DNA from: Pelomonas sp. Root405
GTDB lineage: Bacteria; Pseudomonadota; Gammaproteobacteria; Burkholderiales; Burkholderiaceae_C
Assembly (NCBI RefSeq): GCF_001425165.1
Contig: NZ_LMDU01000012.1
Span: forward strand, 568,006-632,005
Length of the DNA: 64,000 nucleotides
Reading direction: 5' to 3'
Shown: positions 24,762-36,122 of the stretch, piece by piece
How positions within the stretch are numbered: the first letter of the stretch is position 1
How the letters are laid out: each line of letters begins with the position of its first letter
Position numbers and translations under genes: made by a program
Notes under the pieces: model-generated
Seen by the model: only the letters and a program-made list of their open reading frames with translations
The model's database searches: none
What the model was told of the DNA's origin: nothing

Positions 24762-25742
24762 ATGCAATACCGCCGTCTCGGCCGCGCCGGCCTCCAGGTT
24801 TCCGAACTCTCGCTCGGCTCCTGGGTCACGTATCACAACCAGGTCGACACCAAGTCGGCCACCGAGATGCTGGCCGCGGCCTTCGACGCCGGCATCAACT
24901 TCTTCGACAACGCCGAGGTCTATGCCCAGGGCGAGAGCGAGGTCGTCATGGGCCAGGCCTTCAAGACGCTGGGCTGGAACCGCCTGGACTACATCGTTTC
25001 CAGCAAGTTCTTCTGGGGTCTGCAGCGCGACGGCGTGACCGTCAACCGCAAGGACACGCTGAACCGCAAATACCTGATGCAGGCCGTCGACGCCTCGCTC
25101 AAGCGCCTGCAGCTGGAGCATCTGGACCTGATCTACTGCCACCGCCCTGACCCCCACACGCCCATCGAGGAGACGGTCTGGGCGATGAGCGACATCATTC
25201 GCCAGGGCAAGGCGCTGTATTGGGGCACCAGCGAGTGGAGCGCCGGTGACATCCGCGCCGCCTGGGAGATCGCCGAGCGCCACCACCTGCACAAGCCGGT
25301 CGTCGAGCAGCCGCAGTACCACCTCTTCCATCGCCGCCGCGTCGAGCAGGAGTACGCGCGCCTGTACGACGACATTGGGCTGGGGCTGACGACCTGGAGC
25401 CCGCTGGCCTCGGGCCTGCTGACCGGCAAGTACCGCAGCGGCATCCCCGCCGGCAGCCGCGGCGCGCTCGACAACATGGCCTGGATGCGCGAGCAACTGC
25501 AGGACAAGGCGAAGAACGACGCCGTCGGCCAGCTCGCCGAGATCGCCGCGGAGCTGGGCTGCAACACCGCCCAGCTGGCCATCGCCTGGATCAACCGCAA
25601 CCCGCGCGTGTCCACCGTCATCCTCGGCGCCAGCCGCATCGAGCAGCTGCGCGACAACCTCGGCGCGCTGGCGGTGACGCACAAGCTGACGCCCGAGATC
25701 GTCGAGCGCATCGACGCCATCACCAAGCCTCTGGCCGGCTGA
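24762..25742 (+). CDS. Aldo/keto reductase (Kv-beta-like family)
   Basis: This 326-residue TIM-barrel enzyme has the catalytic tetrad region: Asp and Tyr in [14 protein letters not shown], Lys in IVSSKFFWG and His in LIYCHRPDP. The voltage-gated K+ channel beta-subunit-like motif set is present ([21 protein letters not shown] for NADPH binding). It reduces aldehydes or ketones with NADPH; the physiological substrate is unknown. ATG 24762 matches the family start [19 protein letters not shown]. Confidence 0.92.
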   Translation: MQYRRLGRAGLQVSELSLGSWVTYHNQVDTKSATEMLAAAFDAGINFFDNAEVYAQGESEVVMGQAFKTLGWNRLDYIVSSKFFWGLQRDGVTVNRKDTLNRKYLMQAVDASLKRLQLEHLDLIYCHRPDPHTPIEETVWAMSDIIRQGKALYWGTSEWSAGDIRAAWEIAERHHLHKPVVEQPQYHLFHRRRVEQEYARLYDDIGLGLTTWSPLASGLLTGKYRSGIPAGSRGALDNMAWMREQLQDKAKNDAVGQLAEIAAELGCNTAQLAIAWINRNPRVSTVILGASRIEQLRDNLGALAVTHKLTPEIVERIDAITKPLAG

Positions 25743-25840
25743 GCGGCCCGGCGGCAGGCGTGGCCGCTCGGGAATCATTCACGTTCTCTGAGGGCAAGAC
25801 CCGCCCGGTCGAGCCCTTGGGCTGCCCCAGAATGCCGGCC

Positions 25841-28800
25841 ATGAGGGTCTTGATAAAAAAGGGGTGTACAGCCCTGCTGGTCGCGCTGGGCCTGGCCGGT
25901 GCGGCGCTGGCCGTGGTGCCGCGCTTCGAGCCCATCGGCGAGCCGGGCGCCGTGCGGGACAACGTCGTCTCCGCACTGGCGCTGGACGCGCGCGGCCTGC
26001 TGTGGGCCGGGTCGCCCGAGGGCCTGCTGCGCTTCGACGGCTACGCCTTCCGCCGCTATCCGCTCAGCAGCCCCGACGGCCAGCTGCTGCCCGAGCAGTT
26101 CGTGCGCGCCATGCTGCCCGACCCGCGTGGCTGGATGTGGGTGGCCGCCGGCAACAGCGGCCTGGTGCGCCTGGACCTGGCCACCGGGCAGTGGTCGCGG
26201 TGGGCGCGCGACGGCAGCTCGGCCGACGACGCCGCACCCGCCGCCAACACCGTGCGCAGCCTGGCGCTGGAGAAGGACGGCACGCTGTGGATCGGCGGCA
26301 GCGGCGGCCTGGACCGCTTTGATGTCAAGACGCAGCGCTTCACTCATCACCGCGGGCGCGATGACGGCCTGCCCGACACCCGGGTGCAGACCTTGCTGGT
26401 GGACCGCCAGGGCACGCTCTGGATCGGCACCTGGCGCGGCCTGGCGCGCAAGGCGCCCGACGGTCCCATCGAGGCGCTGGATGTGGGCATCGGCGACCAG
26501 CTCGTCACCCTCATCAGTGAAACGCTGGACGGCCGCATCATCGTCGGCACGGCGCAGGGCCGGCTGAGCGCGCTGTCGCCGCAAGGCCAGCCGCTGCCTT
26601 TCAGCCCGGGCGCGCAGGCTGGAACCACCTCGGGCGCCTGGCCCGTCATGGCCATGGCCCAGCCCGACGAGGACGAGCTCTGGTTCGGCGACGCGTCGGG
26701 CCTGTCACGGCGGCGTGCGACGGACGGCGCGCTGATCGAGCGCCTGCCCGCCACGGGCGCCGGCACGGCACCCCGCAGCGATGTGCGCGCGCTGGTCCGC
26801 GACCCGTCGGGCACCGTCTGGGCGGGCAGCTATGGCGGCGGCCTGATGCGCCACGTGCCGTCGCTGCCGGGCCTGGCCATGGTGCGCGAGGCCATCGGCG
26901 CGGCATCGGGCACTGCGGCTGGCGGGCTGGACGTGCGCAGCATCCTGCAGCTCGACAGCGGCGAGATCTGGCTGGGCCTGCTGTCCGGCGGCATCGAGCG
27001 CCGCGACGGCCAGCTGCAGCCACTTGGCGTCATCTCTCCCGGCGGCGGCAGTCGCGGCGGTCTGCCGCCGGGCCGCGTCAACGCGCTCGGCCAGACCCGC
27101 GACGGCGCCGTCTGGGTGGCCGTCGACACCCAGCTGCTGCGCTTCAACGCCGACGGCCGCTGGCAGGAGACGCTGCGCAGCGGCAACGCGGTGCCGCGGC
27201 GCTTCCACGCCACCGAGGACGGTGCGCTGTGGATTGCGACGCTGGATGGCCTGATGCGCTGGACGCCGCAGCAGCCGCAGATGCGCGCCATCCCGACGGC
27301 CGGCCTGGTCGGCGGCACGGGCGAGGTCAATGCCTTTGCCAGCCTGCCCGACGGCAGCCTGTGGGCCGGCGGCGCGGCCGGGCTGTTCCGCGTTGCCAAG
27401 CCGGGTGCCGCAGACGCCGTGGCCGAATGGGTCCAGACGACGGGCCTGACGGGCCAGACCGTGCTGGGGATGGCCGTGGACGGCAAGGGGCAGCTGTGGG
27501 TGGACACCGGCACCGGCCTGCATCGCCTGCTGGATGGCGATGGCAAGCGCGCGCGCTTCGAGGCCGTCATGGCGTCTGAAATCGGTGGGGCCTTCGGCGC
27601 CAACCTGCTGTTCGACAAGCAGGGCCGCGTCTGGTCGCAGCGCAACATGTACGACCCCAAGAGCGGCGAGCGCCGCGAACTCGGCGCGGCCGATGGCGCC
27701 GACCTCGGTACTGGCTGGTTCCGCGCCTATGCCCAGCTGGCCGACGGGCGCATGCTGTTCGGCGGTGCCCGGGGCCTGCTGGTCATTGACCCTGAACGTT
27801 TCTCGCCCTGGACTTACAAGCCGCCACTGGTCATCTCGGAGCTGCGCGTCGACGGCGTGGAGCGCGCGCTGCCTGTCAACGGCGCGTCCATCGTGCTGGC
27901 GCCCGGCGAGCGCGGCCTGAGCCTGGCCTTTGCATCGCTTGATTACAGCCAGCCGGGGCGCAACCGCTACCGGTACCGGCTGCAGGGCCTGGACGCCGGC
28001 TGGATCGACGCCGGTGCCCTGGGCCGCGCGGCGGCCTACACCAATCTGTCACCGGGCAGCTACCAGCTGCGCGTGCAGGGCAGCAACCGCGACGGCGCCT
28101 GGAGCCCCAACGAGCTGCTGATCGGCGTCGACGTGCGCGCGGCCTGGTGGCAGACGCGCTGGGCCCTGGCCCTGGCCGTGCTGGCCGCCGTCGGCCTGGT
28201 GGCTGCCATCGTCCGGATGCGCACGCGGCTGCTGCTGCGCCACCGTCGCGTGCTCGAAGCGCGCGTGCTCGAACGCACCCAGGCGCTGGAGGCCGCCACG
28301 GCCGAGCTGCAGCGCAAGTCCGTCGAGCTGGAGGAGGCCAGCCTCACCGACCCGCTGACCGGCCTGCGCAACCGCCGCTTCCTGGATCGCCAGATGCCGG
28401 CCGACGCGGCGCTGGCGCTGCGCCACTACGAGCCGCTGTCAGATGCGCCGACGAAGGGTGAGAGCGACCAGGACCTGCTGTTCTTCCTGATCGACATCGA
28501 CCATTTCAAGCGCATCAACGACGCGCACGGCCACATGGCCGGCGACGCCGTGCTGGAGCAGATGCGCGGCCGCCTGCAGCAGGTCTTCCGCGCCACCGAT
28601 TACCTGGTCCGCTGGGGCGGGGAGGAGTTCCTCATCGTCGCCCGCGGCACACCGCGCAGCCGGGCCGCCGAGCTGGCCGAGCGCGCCCGCCAGGCCGTCG
28701 CGTCGCAGGCCTTCGAACTCGACGGCGGCCTGCGCCTGGCGCAGACCTGCTCGGTCGGCTTCTCCGCCTTCCCGCTCTGCCCCGGGCTGCCGCGCGCGCT

Positions 28801-28993
28801 CGACTGGCGCTCCGCCATCGATCTCGCCGACGCCGCGCTCTACGACGCCAAGGAAGCCGGCCGCAATGCCTGGGTCGGCCTGCTCAGCGCCGACGCGCCC
28901 AGCGAGGACGAACTGCGCAAGGACGTGCGCCGGCCGCTGGACAGCTGGGCCGACAGCGGCCGGCTGACGCTGTTGCGCTCCGGTCGCCGCTAG
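25841..28993 (+). CDS. Membrane diguanylate cyclase with two-component regulator propeller sensor
   Basis: The protein has about 1050 residues: signal peptide (1-23), two seven-bladed beta-propellers made of Reg_prop repeats (about 30-660, many LWIGG/LWAGG units), a Y_Y_Y domain (about 680-760), one membrane helix (about 775-795), a coiled coil and a GGDEF domain. The active site is GGEEF (R-W-GGEEF). An I-site RATD lies five residues upstream, so it is probably an active, product-inhibited c-di-GMP synthase. The propeller is periplasmic and likely senses a polysaccharide or glycan fragment, as in hybrid two-component systems. ATG 25832 three codons upstream is an alternative start. Confidence 0.9.
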   Translation: MRVLIKKGCTALLVALGLAGAALAVVPRFEPIGEPGAVRDNVVSALALDARGLLWAGSPEGLLRFDGYAFRRYPLSSPDGQLLPEQFVRAMLPDPRGWMWVAAGNSGLVRLDLATGQWSRWARDGSSADDAAPAANTVRSLALEKDGTLWIGGSGGLDRFDVKTQRFTHHRGRDDGLPDTRVQTLLVDRQGTLWIGTWRGLARKAPDGPIEALDVGIGDQLVTLISETLDGRIIVGTAQGRLSALSPQGQPLPFSPGAQAGTTSGAWPVMAMAQPDEDELWFGDASGLSRRRATDGALIERLPATGAGTAPRSDVRALVRDPSGTVWAGSYGGGLMRHVPSLPGLAMVREAIGAASGTAAGGLDVRSILQLDSGEIWLGLLSGGIERRDGQLQPLGVISPGGGSRGGLPPGRVNALGQTRDGAVWVAVDTQLLRFNADGRWQETLRSGNAVPRRFHATEDGALWIATLDGLMRWTPQQPQMRAIPTAGLVGGTGEVNAFASLPDGSLWAGGAAGLFRVAKPGAADAVAEWVQTTGLTGQTVLGMAVDGKGQLWVDTGTGLHRLLDGDGKRARFEAVMASEIGGAFGANLLFDKQGRVWSQRNMYDPKSGERRELGAADGADLGTGWFRAYAQLADGRMLFGGARGLLVIDPERFSPWTYKPPLVISELRVDGVERALPVNGASIVLAPGERGLSLAFASLDYSQPGRNRYRYRLQGLDAGWIDAGALGRAAAYTNLSPGSYQLRVQGSNRDGAWSPNELLIGVDVRAAWWQTRWALALAVLAAVGLVAAIVRMRTRLLLRHRRVLEARVLERTQALEAATAELQRKSVELEEASLTDPLTGLRNRRFLDRQMPADAALALRHYEPLSDAPTKGESDQDLLFFLIDIDHFKRINDAHGHMAGDAVLEQMRGRLQQVFRATDYLVRWGGEEFLIVARGTPRSRAAELAERARQAVASQAFELDGGLRLAQTCSVGFSAFPLCPGLPRALDWRSAIDLADAALYDAKEAGRNAWVGLLSADAPSEDELRKDVRRPLDSWADSGRLTLLRSGRR

Positions 28994-29595
28994 GCGAGGG
29001 CCGGCCCCCAGCCGAACGGCGCGGGCAGCGCCGCCAGAATGCGCTGCCGCAGCGGCGCATAGGCTTCGTCCACCGGCTGGCCGGCGCGGGGCGCGAGCGG
29101 GTCCTGGTGGCTGCCGAAGGCCGCGTCGAGATCGGCCCAGTCTTCCGCCGAGAACAGCGCCGCCGCCCTGGGCAGGATCTCGGTCTCCTCGCGCTTCATG
29201 TGGCGCAGGTAGCGCGCCGAATAGACCTTGAGCTGCTGCTCGAATTTCTCGCGCCGCGCCTCACCCATCTGTTCCCAGGCCAGCAGGCTGTGCTGCAGTT
29301 CGCGGATGGCGCGTTCGCCCTGCGCGTGGTCCACCTCCAGGTCGTCCAGCGTCTCGCGCAAGGCGGGCGCCAGCGCGCGCAGCTTCGGGAACAACAGCTC
29401 GCTTTCCTTTTTGTGATGCAAGCGTTCGGGGAATTCATCCACATAGAACAGCATGGCCCGCAGCGCGCCGAAGTCGGGCGGGGTGGCGGCGCGGCGCTGC
29501 GCGTCGAGCAGCAGCGGCACGGTGCGCAGCATGGCGGCCAGCGCGTCGTGCTCAGCGCGGATGACGCGCACGGCCAGGGGCATGGGCGTGGACAT
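28990..29595 (-). CDS. Hemerythrin HHE-domain protein
   Basis: This 201-residue helical protein has the HHE pattern: His in [29 protein letters not shown] and [11 protein letters not shown]. These supply a non-haem di-iron site. The fold binds oxygen, NO or iron and may serve in redox or nitrosative stress. ATG 29595 is preferred. The stop overlaps that of the diguanylate cyclase gene by 3-4 bp. Confidence 0.88.
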   Translation of the reverse strand: MSTPMPLAVRVIRAEHDALAAMLRTVPLLLDAQRRAATPPDFGALRAMLFYVDEFPERLHHKKESELLFPKLRALAPALRETLDDLEVDHAQGERAIRELQHSLLAWEQMGEARREKFEQQLKVYSARYLRHMKREETEILPRAAALFSAEDWADLDAAFGSHQDPLAPRAGQPVDEAYAPLRQRILAALPAPFGWGPALA

Positions 29596-29707
29596 GGTGC
29601 GAGCGTCGTACTTTTGCTGCGGCCTGGCCTTGCGCTGGATCAAGCGCGCTCGGGGCACCCCCGTAAAATCCCGCGTTTTGCCCTTCAGCCCCAAGAAAGC
29701 CCCGGCC

Positions 29708-31723
29708 ATGACTGCATCGACCGCTTCCCCCACCCTCATGGCCAACGCGATCCGCGCCCTCGCGATGGACGCGGTGCAGGCGGCCAACTCCGGGCACCCG
29801 GGCGCACCGATGGGCATGGCCGACATCGCCGTGGCGCTGTGGGGCCACCATCTGCAGCACAACCCGGCCAACCCGCACTGGGCCAACCGCGACCGCTTCG
29901 TGCTGTCCAACGGCCATGGCTCCATGCTCGTCTATGCGCTGCTGCACCTGACGGGCTATGACCTGGCCCTGGACGAGCTGCGCAACTTCCGCCAGATGCA
30001 CAGCAAGACGCCGGGCCACCCCGAGGTGGGCATCACCCCGGGCATCGAGACGACGACCGGCCCGCTCGGCCAGGGCGTGACCAATGCCGTCGGCCTGGCG
30101 CTGGCCGAGAAGCTGCTGGCGCGTGACTTCAACCGCGAAGGCCACGAGATCGTCGACCACCACACCTATGTCTTCCTGGGTGACGGCTGCCTGATGGAAG
30201 GCATCAGCCATGAAGCCGCGTCGCTGGCCGGTGCCTGGAAGCTCAACAAGCTGATCGCGATCTACGACGACAACGGCATTTCCATCGACGGCCAGGTCGC
30301 GCCCTGGTTCGCCGACGACACGGCCAAGCGCTTCCAGGCCTATGGCTGGCATGTCATCGGCCCGGTGGACGGCCATGACGTCGACGCCGTCGATGACGCC
30401 ATCGGCAAGGCCAAGGAAAGCAAGGACAAGCCGACGCTGATCATTGCCAAGACGGCCATCGGCAAGGGCTCGCCCAACCGCGCCAACACCAGCAAGGCCC
30501 ACGGCGAGCCGCTGGGCGCCGAGGAAATCAAGCTGACCCGCGAGGCCATCGGCTGGACGCACGAGCCCTTCGCTCTGCCGGCCGAGGTGTATGCCGCCTG
30601 GGATGCCAAGGAGCGCGGCGACAAGCTCGAAAGCGACTGGGACGAGCGCTTCGACGCCTATGCCGAGGCCCATCCCGAGCTGGCCGCCGAGTTCCAGCGC
30701 CGCATGGCCGGCGTGCTGCCGGAGAACTTCGCACAAGTCGCCGTGGACGCCGTCGTCAAGGCCCATGCCGAGGCGCAGACCGTGGCCAGCCGCAAGGCCA
30801 GCCAATTGGCACTCGAAGCCTTCACGCTGGCCCTGCCCGAACTGCTGGGCGGCAGCGCTGACCTGACCGGCTCCAACCTGACCAACACCTCCAGCACGCC
30901 GGCCCTGCGCATCGGCGCCGACGGCGCGCCCAACAACGGCCGCCACATCAATTACGGCGTGCGCGAGTTCGGCATGGCCGCCATCATGAACGGCGTGGCG
31001 CTGCACGGCGGCTTCATTCCGTATGGCGGCACCTTCCTGACCTTCAGCGACTACAGCCGCAATGCCATCCGCATGGCCGCGCTGATGAAGGCGCGAGTCA
31101 TTCATGTGATGACGCATGACTCCATCGGCCTCGGCGAAGACGGCCCGACGCACCAGTCCGTCGAGCACGTCGCGAGCCTGCGCCTGATCCCCGGCCTGGA
31201 CGTCTGGCGCCCGGCCGACACGACCGAGACGGTGGTCGCGTGGACCATGGCCATCGGCAACGCACAGCGCCCCAGCCTGCTGGCCCTGTCGCGCCAGAAC
31301 CTGACCTATTCGCCCAAGACCAACGTCGACGAGATCGCCAAGGGCGCCTATGTGCTGGCCGAACCGGGCAAGGGCAAGGCCAAGGCCGTCATCATCGCGA
31401 CCGGCTCCGAGGTGCAACTGGCCATGGCCGCCAAGGCGCTGCTGGCCGAGGAAGGCATCAAGGTGCGGGTCGTCTCGATGCCGTCGACCAATGTGTTCGA
31501 CCGCCAGGACAAGGAGTACAAGAAGAGCGTGCTGCCCAAGGGCCTGCCGCGCGTCGCGGTGGAGATGGGCGTCAGCGACTTCTGGTGGAAGTACGGCGTG
31601 GACGCCGTCGTTGGTATCGACACGTTTGGCGAATCGGCGCCGGCGGGGGTGCTGTTCAAGCACTTCGGGTTCACGCCGGAGAACGTGGCGGCGACGGTGA
31701 AGGCCGTGTTGAAAAAGAAGTGA
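29708..31723 (+). CDS. tkt: Transketolase
   Basis: This 671-residue thiamine-diphosphate enzyme has [18 protein letters not shown] near the N-terminus, the ThDP motif [18 protein letters not shown], the central DLTGSNLTN and a Tkt C-domain ([21 protein letters not shown]). It moves two-carbon units between sugar phosphates in the pentose phosphate pathway. It is divergent from the hemerythrin gene. A strong terminator follows 23 bp downstream. Its closeness to GAPDH is typical for Burkholderiales. Confidence 0.96.
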   Translation: MTASTASPTLMANAIRALAMDAVQAANSGHPGAPMGMADIAVALWGHHLQHNPANPHWANRDRFVLSNGHGSMLVYALLHLTGYDLALDELRNFRQMHSKTPGHPEVGITPGIETTTGPLGQGVTNAVGLALAEKLLARDFNREGHEIVDHHTYVFLGDGCLMEGISHEAASLAGAWKLNKLIAIYDDNGISIDGQVAPWFADDTAKRFQAYGWHVIGPVDGHDVDAVDDAIGKAKESKDKPTLIIAKTAIGKGSPNRANTSKAHGEPLGAEEIKLTREAIGWTHEPFALPAEVYAAWDAKERGDKLESDWDERFDAYAEAHPELAAEFQRRMAGVLPENFAQVAVDAVVKAHAEAQTVASRKASQLALEAFTLALPELLGGSADLTGSNLTNTSSTPALRIGADGAPNNGRHINYGVREFGMAAIMNGVALHGGFIPYGGTFLTFSDYSRNAIRMAALMKARVIHVMTHDSIGLGEDGPTHQSVEHVASLRLIPGLDVWRPADTTETVVAWTMAIGNAQRPSLLALSRQNLTYSPKTNVDEIAKGAYVLAEPGKGKAKAVIIATGSEVQLAMAAKALLAEEGIKVRVVSMPSTNVFDRQDKEYKKSVLPKGLPRVAVEMGVSDFWWKYGVDAVVGIDTFGESAPAGVLFKHFGFTPENVAATVKAVLKKK

Positions 31724-31746
31724 TGTCCTTGCCCATCGCATGACTT

Positions 31747-31776
31747 CAGGGCCGCGTTCGCGGCCCTGTCGCTTTT
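31747..31776 (+). terminator. Rho-independent terminator after transketolase
   Basis: A perfect 10-bp stem CAGGGCCGCG (31747-31756) with TT loop and CGCGGCCCTG is followed by TCGCTTTT. It closes the tkt transcript. Confidence 0.8.
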
Positions 31777-31876
31777 GGGGCCGACCCGTCCCTGAAGCGG
31801 GCGACGGCCTGGCCGCGCCGCACGGCGCTCCTGCGCTACAAACGCGCCTGCATCGAGAAGGATCAGGGAGGTTCGG

Positions 31877-32860
31877 ATGCGTGCGTTATTCATGGCTGTC
31901 ATGGCCCTGGGGTTCAGTTGCAGCGTCTGCGCCCAGGTGGCCGAGCTGCCTTCCGCCGCCGACCTGCAGACGCTCAGTTGCCTGCAACGGGGCACCAGCA
32001 AGCTCCGTTATCCCGAGCGGGATCTGCAATTGCGCAGCCCGGGCGCCGTGCGGCTGAGCCTGCGCTTCACGGCGCCGGACCAGCGGCCCGAGGTGGCGGT
32101 GCTGTACCGCGCGGCCAGCGATGCGATGGTGGAGGAGGTCGAATGGCATGTGCGTGACTACCGGCTGCCCTGCCTCAGCGGCGCCCCAGTGACGGCAGTG
32201 CAGGAGTTCGTTTTCACGCCGCGCGCCACCGACCCCATCACCTGGACGCCCTTGCGACCCACGCGTGATCGCGACGACACCGAGCAGCGCATGAGCTGCC
32301 TGCGCACGCCCAAGGAGCACCCCGAGTTCAGTGGCGGCATGCTGCAGCGCGACATCACCAACATCTTTGTCGATCTGCAGTTCTCTGCCCCCGACGCGCC
32401 GCCCAGCGTCAAGCTGGCCTACAGCAATGCCGGCGCCAGCCAGGAGGGCAGCGTGCGCGACTACGTGGCGCAGTACCGCATGCCTTGTCTGCCCTCCGGT
32501 GCCAAGCCCGCCGTAATGCGGCAGCATTTCCAGTTCCGGCCCTATGGCGTTGCCAAGCGGGTGTTCAAGGACGCCATTGCGTTGCCGGCATTCCTGTCCA
32601 ACGTCAAGGGCATCCGCGAGCAGCGTGCGACTTTCGACTTCAACACCATGGGTTGCCCCTTCCAGGTGGCTTGGTCGCTAGGCAAGCCAAAGCTCGACAA
32701 CCGGGTCGGGCAGATCGGCAAGCCCGACCCCAACCGCACCGAGTTCCTGGTCTGGCTGGGTGGGTTGGAGATGGACTTGAAGGAGGCTCATTTCGAACAG
32801 CTCGTGGGCCAGACGCTGATCGTCAATGTCGGCTGCGGCAAGCTGGAACTGGGCGGCTGA
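31877..32860 (+). CDS. Secreted protein of unknown function with duplicated domain
   Basis: This 327-residue protein has a Sec signal peptide (about residues 1-19, cleavage after VCA). Two tandem units of about 90 residues follow: LSCLQRGT...VRLSLRFTAPDQRPEVAVLY...VRDYRLPCL and MSCLRTPKEHP...IFVDLQFSAPDAPPSVKLAY...VAQYRMPCL. Both begin and end with conserved Cys, so each is probably disulfide-closed. The repeat pattern recalls TonB-C/energy-transducer-like modules but no family is assigned. It lies alone between the tkt terminator and GAPDH; its role is unknown. Confidence 0.8.
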   Translation: MRALFMAVMALGFSCSVCAQVAELPSAADLQTLSCLQRGTSKLRYPERDLQLRSPGAVRLSLRFTAPDQRPEVAVLYRAASDAMVEEVEWHVRDYRLPCLSGAPVTAVQEFVFTPRATDPITWTPLRPTRDRDDTEQRMSCLRTPKEHPEFSGGMLQRDITNIFVDLQFSAPDAPPSVKLAYSNAGASQEGSVRDYVAQYRMPCLPSGAKPAVMRQHFQFRPYGVAKRVFKDAIALPAFLSNVKGIREQRATFDFNTMGCPFQVAWSLGKPKLDNRVGQIGKPDPNRTEFLVWLGGLEMDLKEAHFEQLVGQTLIVNVGCGKLELGG

Positions 32861-33940
<1,080 letters not shown>

Positions 33941-33955
33941 GCAGTTTAGCCCGCC

Positions 33956-33982
33956 AAGAAAGCCCGCGATGCGGGCTTTCTT
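33956..33982 (+). terminator. Rho-independent terminator after gap
   Basis: A perfect 12-bp stem (AAGAAAGCCCGC at 33956-33967, GAT loop, GCGGGCTTTCTT) sits 16 bp past the gap stop codon. The stem itself ends in a T-rich arm; it can act in both directions. Confidence 0.88.
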
Positions 33983-34067
33983 CATTGTGGCGCGGCACAT
34001 TTGCTAGCCCTGCAGTGGCTGGGGCGCGCCTAAACTGGCCGACCCTGTACCGCACGAGCCCACTGCC

Positions 34068-36122
34068 ATGAAGTCCCTGCGCCCGTTGCTGATCGCCACC
34101 TTGGCCGCGCTGCTTCCCGTTGCCGCGGCGGCTCAGACGGCTGACGCGGAAGCCCGCGTCATCGTGCGCTTCAAACCGCAGGCGGACAGCGTGCGTGCCA
34201 AGGCACTGGCGCTGCGGGCCACCAAGGCCGAGGCCCGCCAAGTGGCGCAGACACGCGCGACGGGCCTGGGCTTGCGCACCGGCCAGCGCTTGGCCGCGGG
34301 CATCAGCTTGGACGAGCGCACCCATGTCATCGTCGCCCAGGGCATGACCGGCGCTCAGCTGGCAAAGAGGCTGGCAGCGGACAGCGAGGTCGAACTGGTG
34401 GCCGTCGACCAGCGCCGCAAGCACATGCGCCTGCCCAACGACCCGCTGTTCGGCGGCGCGGCCGTGAACCCGGAATCGACGGTCGGCGGTGTCCAGGCGC
34501 GCACCATCGACCAGTGGTATCTCAAGGCGCCCAGCAACACACCGGGCCAGGTCGTCTCCGGCATCAACGCGCCGGCGGCCTGGGACGCGACGACGGGCGT
34601 GGCCAGCGTCATCGTGGCCGTGCTCGACACCGGCGTGCGCTTGGACCACCCCGACCTTGCGGGTCAATTGGTCAACGGCTACGACATGGTCGGCTTCGGC
34701 AGCCCCGGCTCACTGGCGACGGCGATTGCCAACGATGGCGGCGGCCATGACGCCGACCCGTCCGACCCCGGCGACTGGGTCACGCAGACGGAAGTGAACA
34801 ACGGCACACTCGGCAGCAGCTGCGAGAGCAGCGATGTCGGCAACAGCTCCTGGCATGGCACGCGCGTGTCGGGCCTGGTAGCCGCCAGGAGCGACAACGG
34901 CATCGGCATCGCCGGCGTGGGTTGGGGGCTCAGAGTCATGCCCATCCGTGTGCTTGGCAAATGCGGCGGCTATGACAGCGACATCATTGCCGGCATGCGC
35001 TGGGCGGCTGGCATCAACGTGCCAGGTCTGCCGGCCAATGCCAACAAGGCCAAGGTGCTCAACCTCAGCCTGGGCGGCAGCGGCACCTGCGGCACGACGG
35101 GCACCGGCGCGCTCTACCGCGAGGCCATCACGCAGATCAACGTGGCGGGCGCCAGCATCGTCGTCGCGGCCGGCAACAGCGCCGGCCAGGCCGTCGGCAT
35201 GCCGGGCAACTGCCCGGGCGTCATCACGGTGGCAGCACTGCGCCATGTCGGCACCAAGGTCGGCTTCTCCAGCGTCGGCACTGAAGTGACGGTCGCGGCG
35301 CCGGGCGGCAACTGCATCAACGTCGGCGGCGGCCAGGCCTGTCTCTACCCCATGGTCAGCACGACCAACAGCGGTGCGACCTCGCCGGTGGCCAACGATG
35401 GCGCCTACACCGGCAGCGGCGCGTCGGTGGGCACCAGCTTCTCGGCGCCCATCGTCAGCGGCATCGTCGGCCTGATGGCCTCGGTGCGGCCCGGCCTGAC
35501 ATCCGCCGAGGCGACGCAGATCCTGAAGGCGACGGCACGGCCCTTCCCGACCACGGGCGGCGGCAGCCTGGCGGACGGCAACCCACCGCAATGCAGCGCG
35601 CCCAATGCCACCGAGCAGCTGGAGTGTTATTGCACGACCAGCACCTGCGGCGCCGGCATGGTGGACGCGGCCGCCGCGGTGGCCGCGGCCGTGGCATTGA
35701 ACGGCACGACGGTGACCATCGCGCAAAGCCCGGCCAGCGGCCTCACCGCCGGCCAGACGGCGACGCTGACCGCCGCGGCCGTCGGGTTGCCGGCCGGTCG
35801 CACTGTTGCATCGACCGTCTGGACGCTGGTGGACGGCGGCGGCATTGCGACCGCCTTTGCCTCAGGGGCCAGCACGGCCACGGCGACCATTGTGCCGACC
35901 GCCGCTGGCAGCTTCCAAGTGCGCGTCGACGTGACCGACAACCTCGGCGTGGGCTACAGCCAGAGCGCGACGATCACCGTCGCGGCCGCACCCGTCGTGA
36001 CACCGCCGGCTACCACCACCGGTGGTGGCGGTGGCGGTGGCGGCGGTGCGGCAAGTCCCGCCTGGCTGGCCGGGCTGTTGCTGGCAGCGTTGGCGCTGCG
36101 CCGCTCAGCTCGACGCGGCTGA
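34068..36122 (+). CDS. Secreted S8 subtilisin-like serine protease with Gly-run sorting tail
   Basis: The protein has 684 residues: a signal peptide (1-22), an I9-like propeptide region (about 28-115) and a peptidase S8 domain (about 165-500). The full triad is D187 (VAVLDTGV), H263 (SWHGTRVSG) and S457 (GTSFSAP). A PKD/Ig-like module follows (about 545-640). The C-terminus is a run of nine Gly, then a hydrophobic helix (AWLAGLLLAALAL) and RRSARRG. That tripartite tail matches GlyGly-CTERM-type signals processed by rhombosortase, so the mature enzyme is likely released or surface-attached. It is monocistronic, after the gap terminator. Confidence 0.92.
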   Translation: MKSLRPLLIATLAALLPVAAAAQTADAEARVIVRFKPQADSVRAKALALRATKAEARQVAQTRATGLGLRTGQRLAAGISLDERTHVIVAQGMTGAQLAKRLAADSEVELVAVDQRRKHMRLPNDPLFGGAAVNPESTVGGVQARTIDQWYLKAPSNTPGQVVSGINAPAAWDATTGVASVIVAVLDTGVRLDHPDLAGQLVNGYDMVGFGSPGSLATAIANDGGGHDADPSDPGDWVTQTEVNNGTLGSSCESSDVGNSSWHGTRVSGLVAARSDNGIGIAGVGWGLRVMPIRVLGKCGGYDSDIIAGMRWAAGINVPGLPANANKAKVLNLSLGGSGTCGTTGTGALYREAITQINVAGASIVVAAGNSAGQAVGMPGNCPGVITVAALRHVGTKVGFSSVGTEVTVAAPGGNCINVGGGQACLYPMVSTTNSGATSPVANDGAYTGSGASVGTSFSAPIVSGIVGLMASVRPGLTSAEATQILKATARPFPTTGGGSLADGNPPQCSAPNATEQLECYCTTSTCGAGMVDAAAAVAAAVALNGTTVTIAQSPASGLTAGQTATLTAAAVGLPAGRTVASTVWTLVDGGGIATAFASGASTATATIVPTAAGSFQVRVDVTDNLGVGYSQSATITVAAAPVVTPPATTTGGGGGGGGGAASPAWLAGLLLAALALRRSARRG

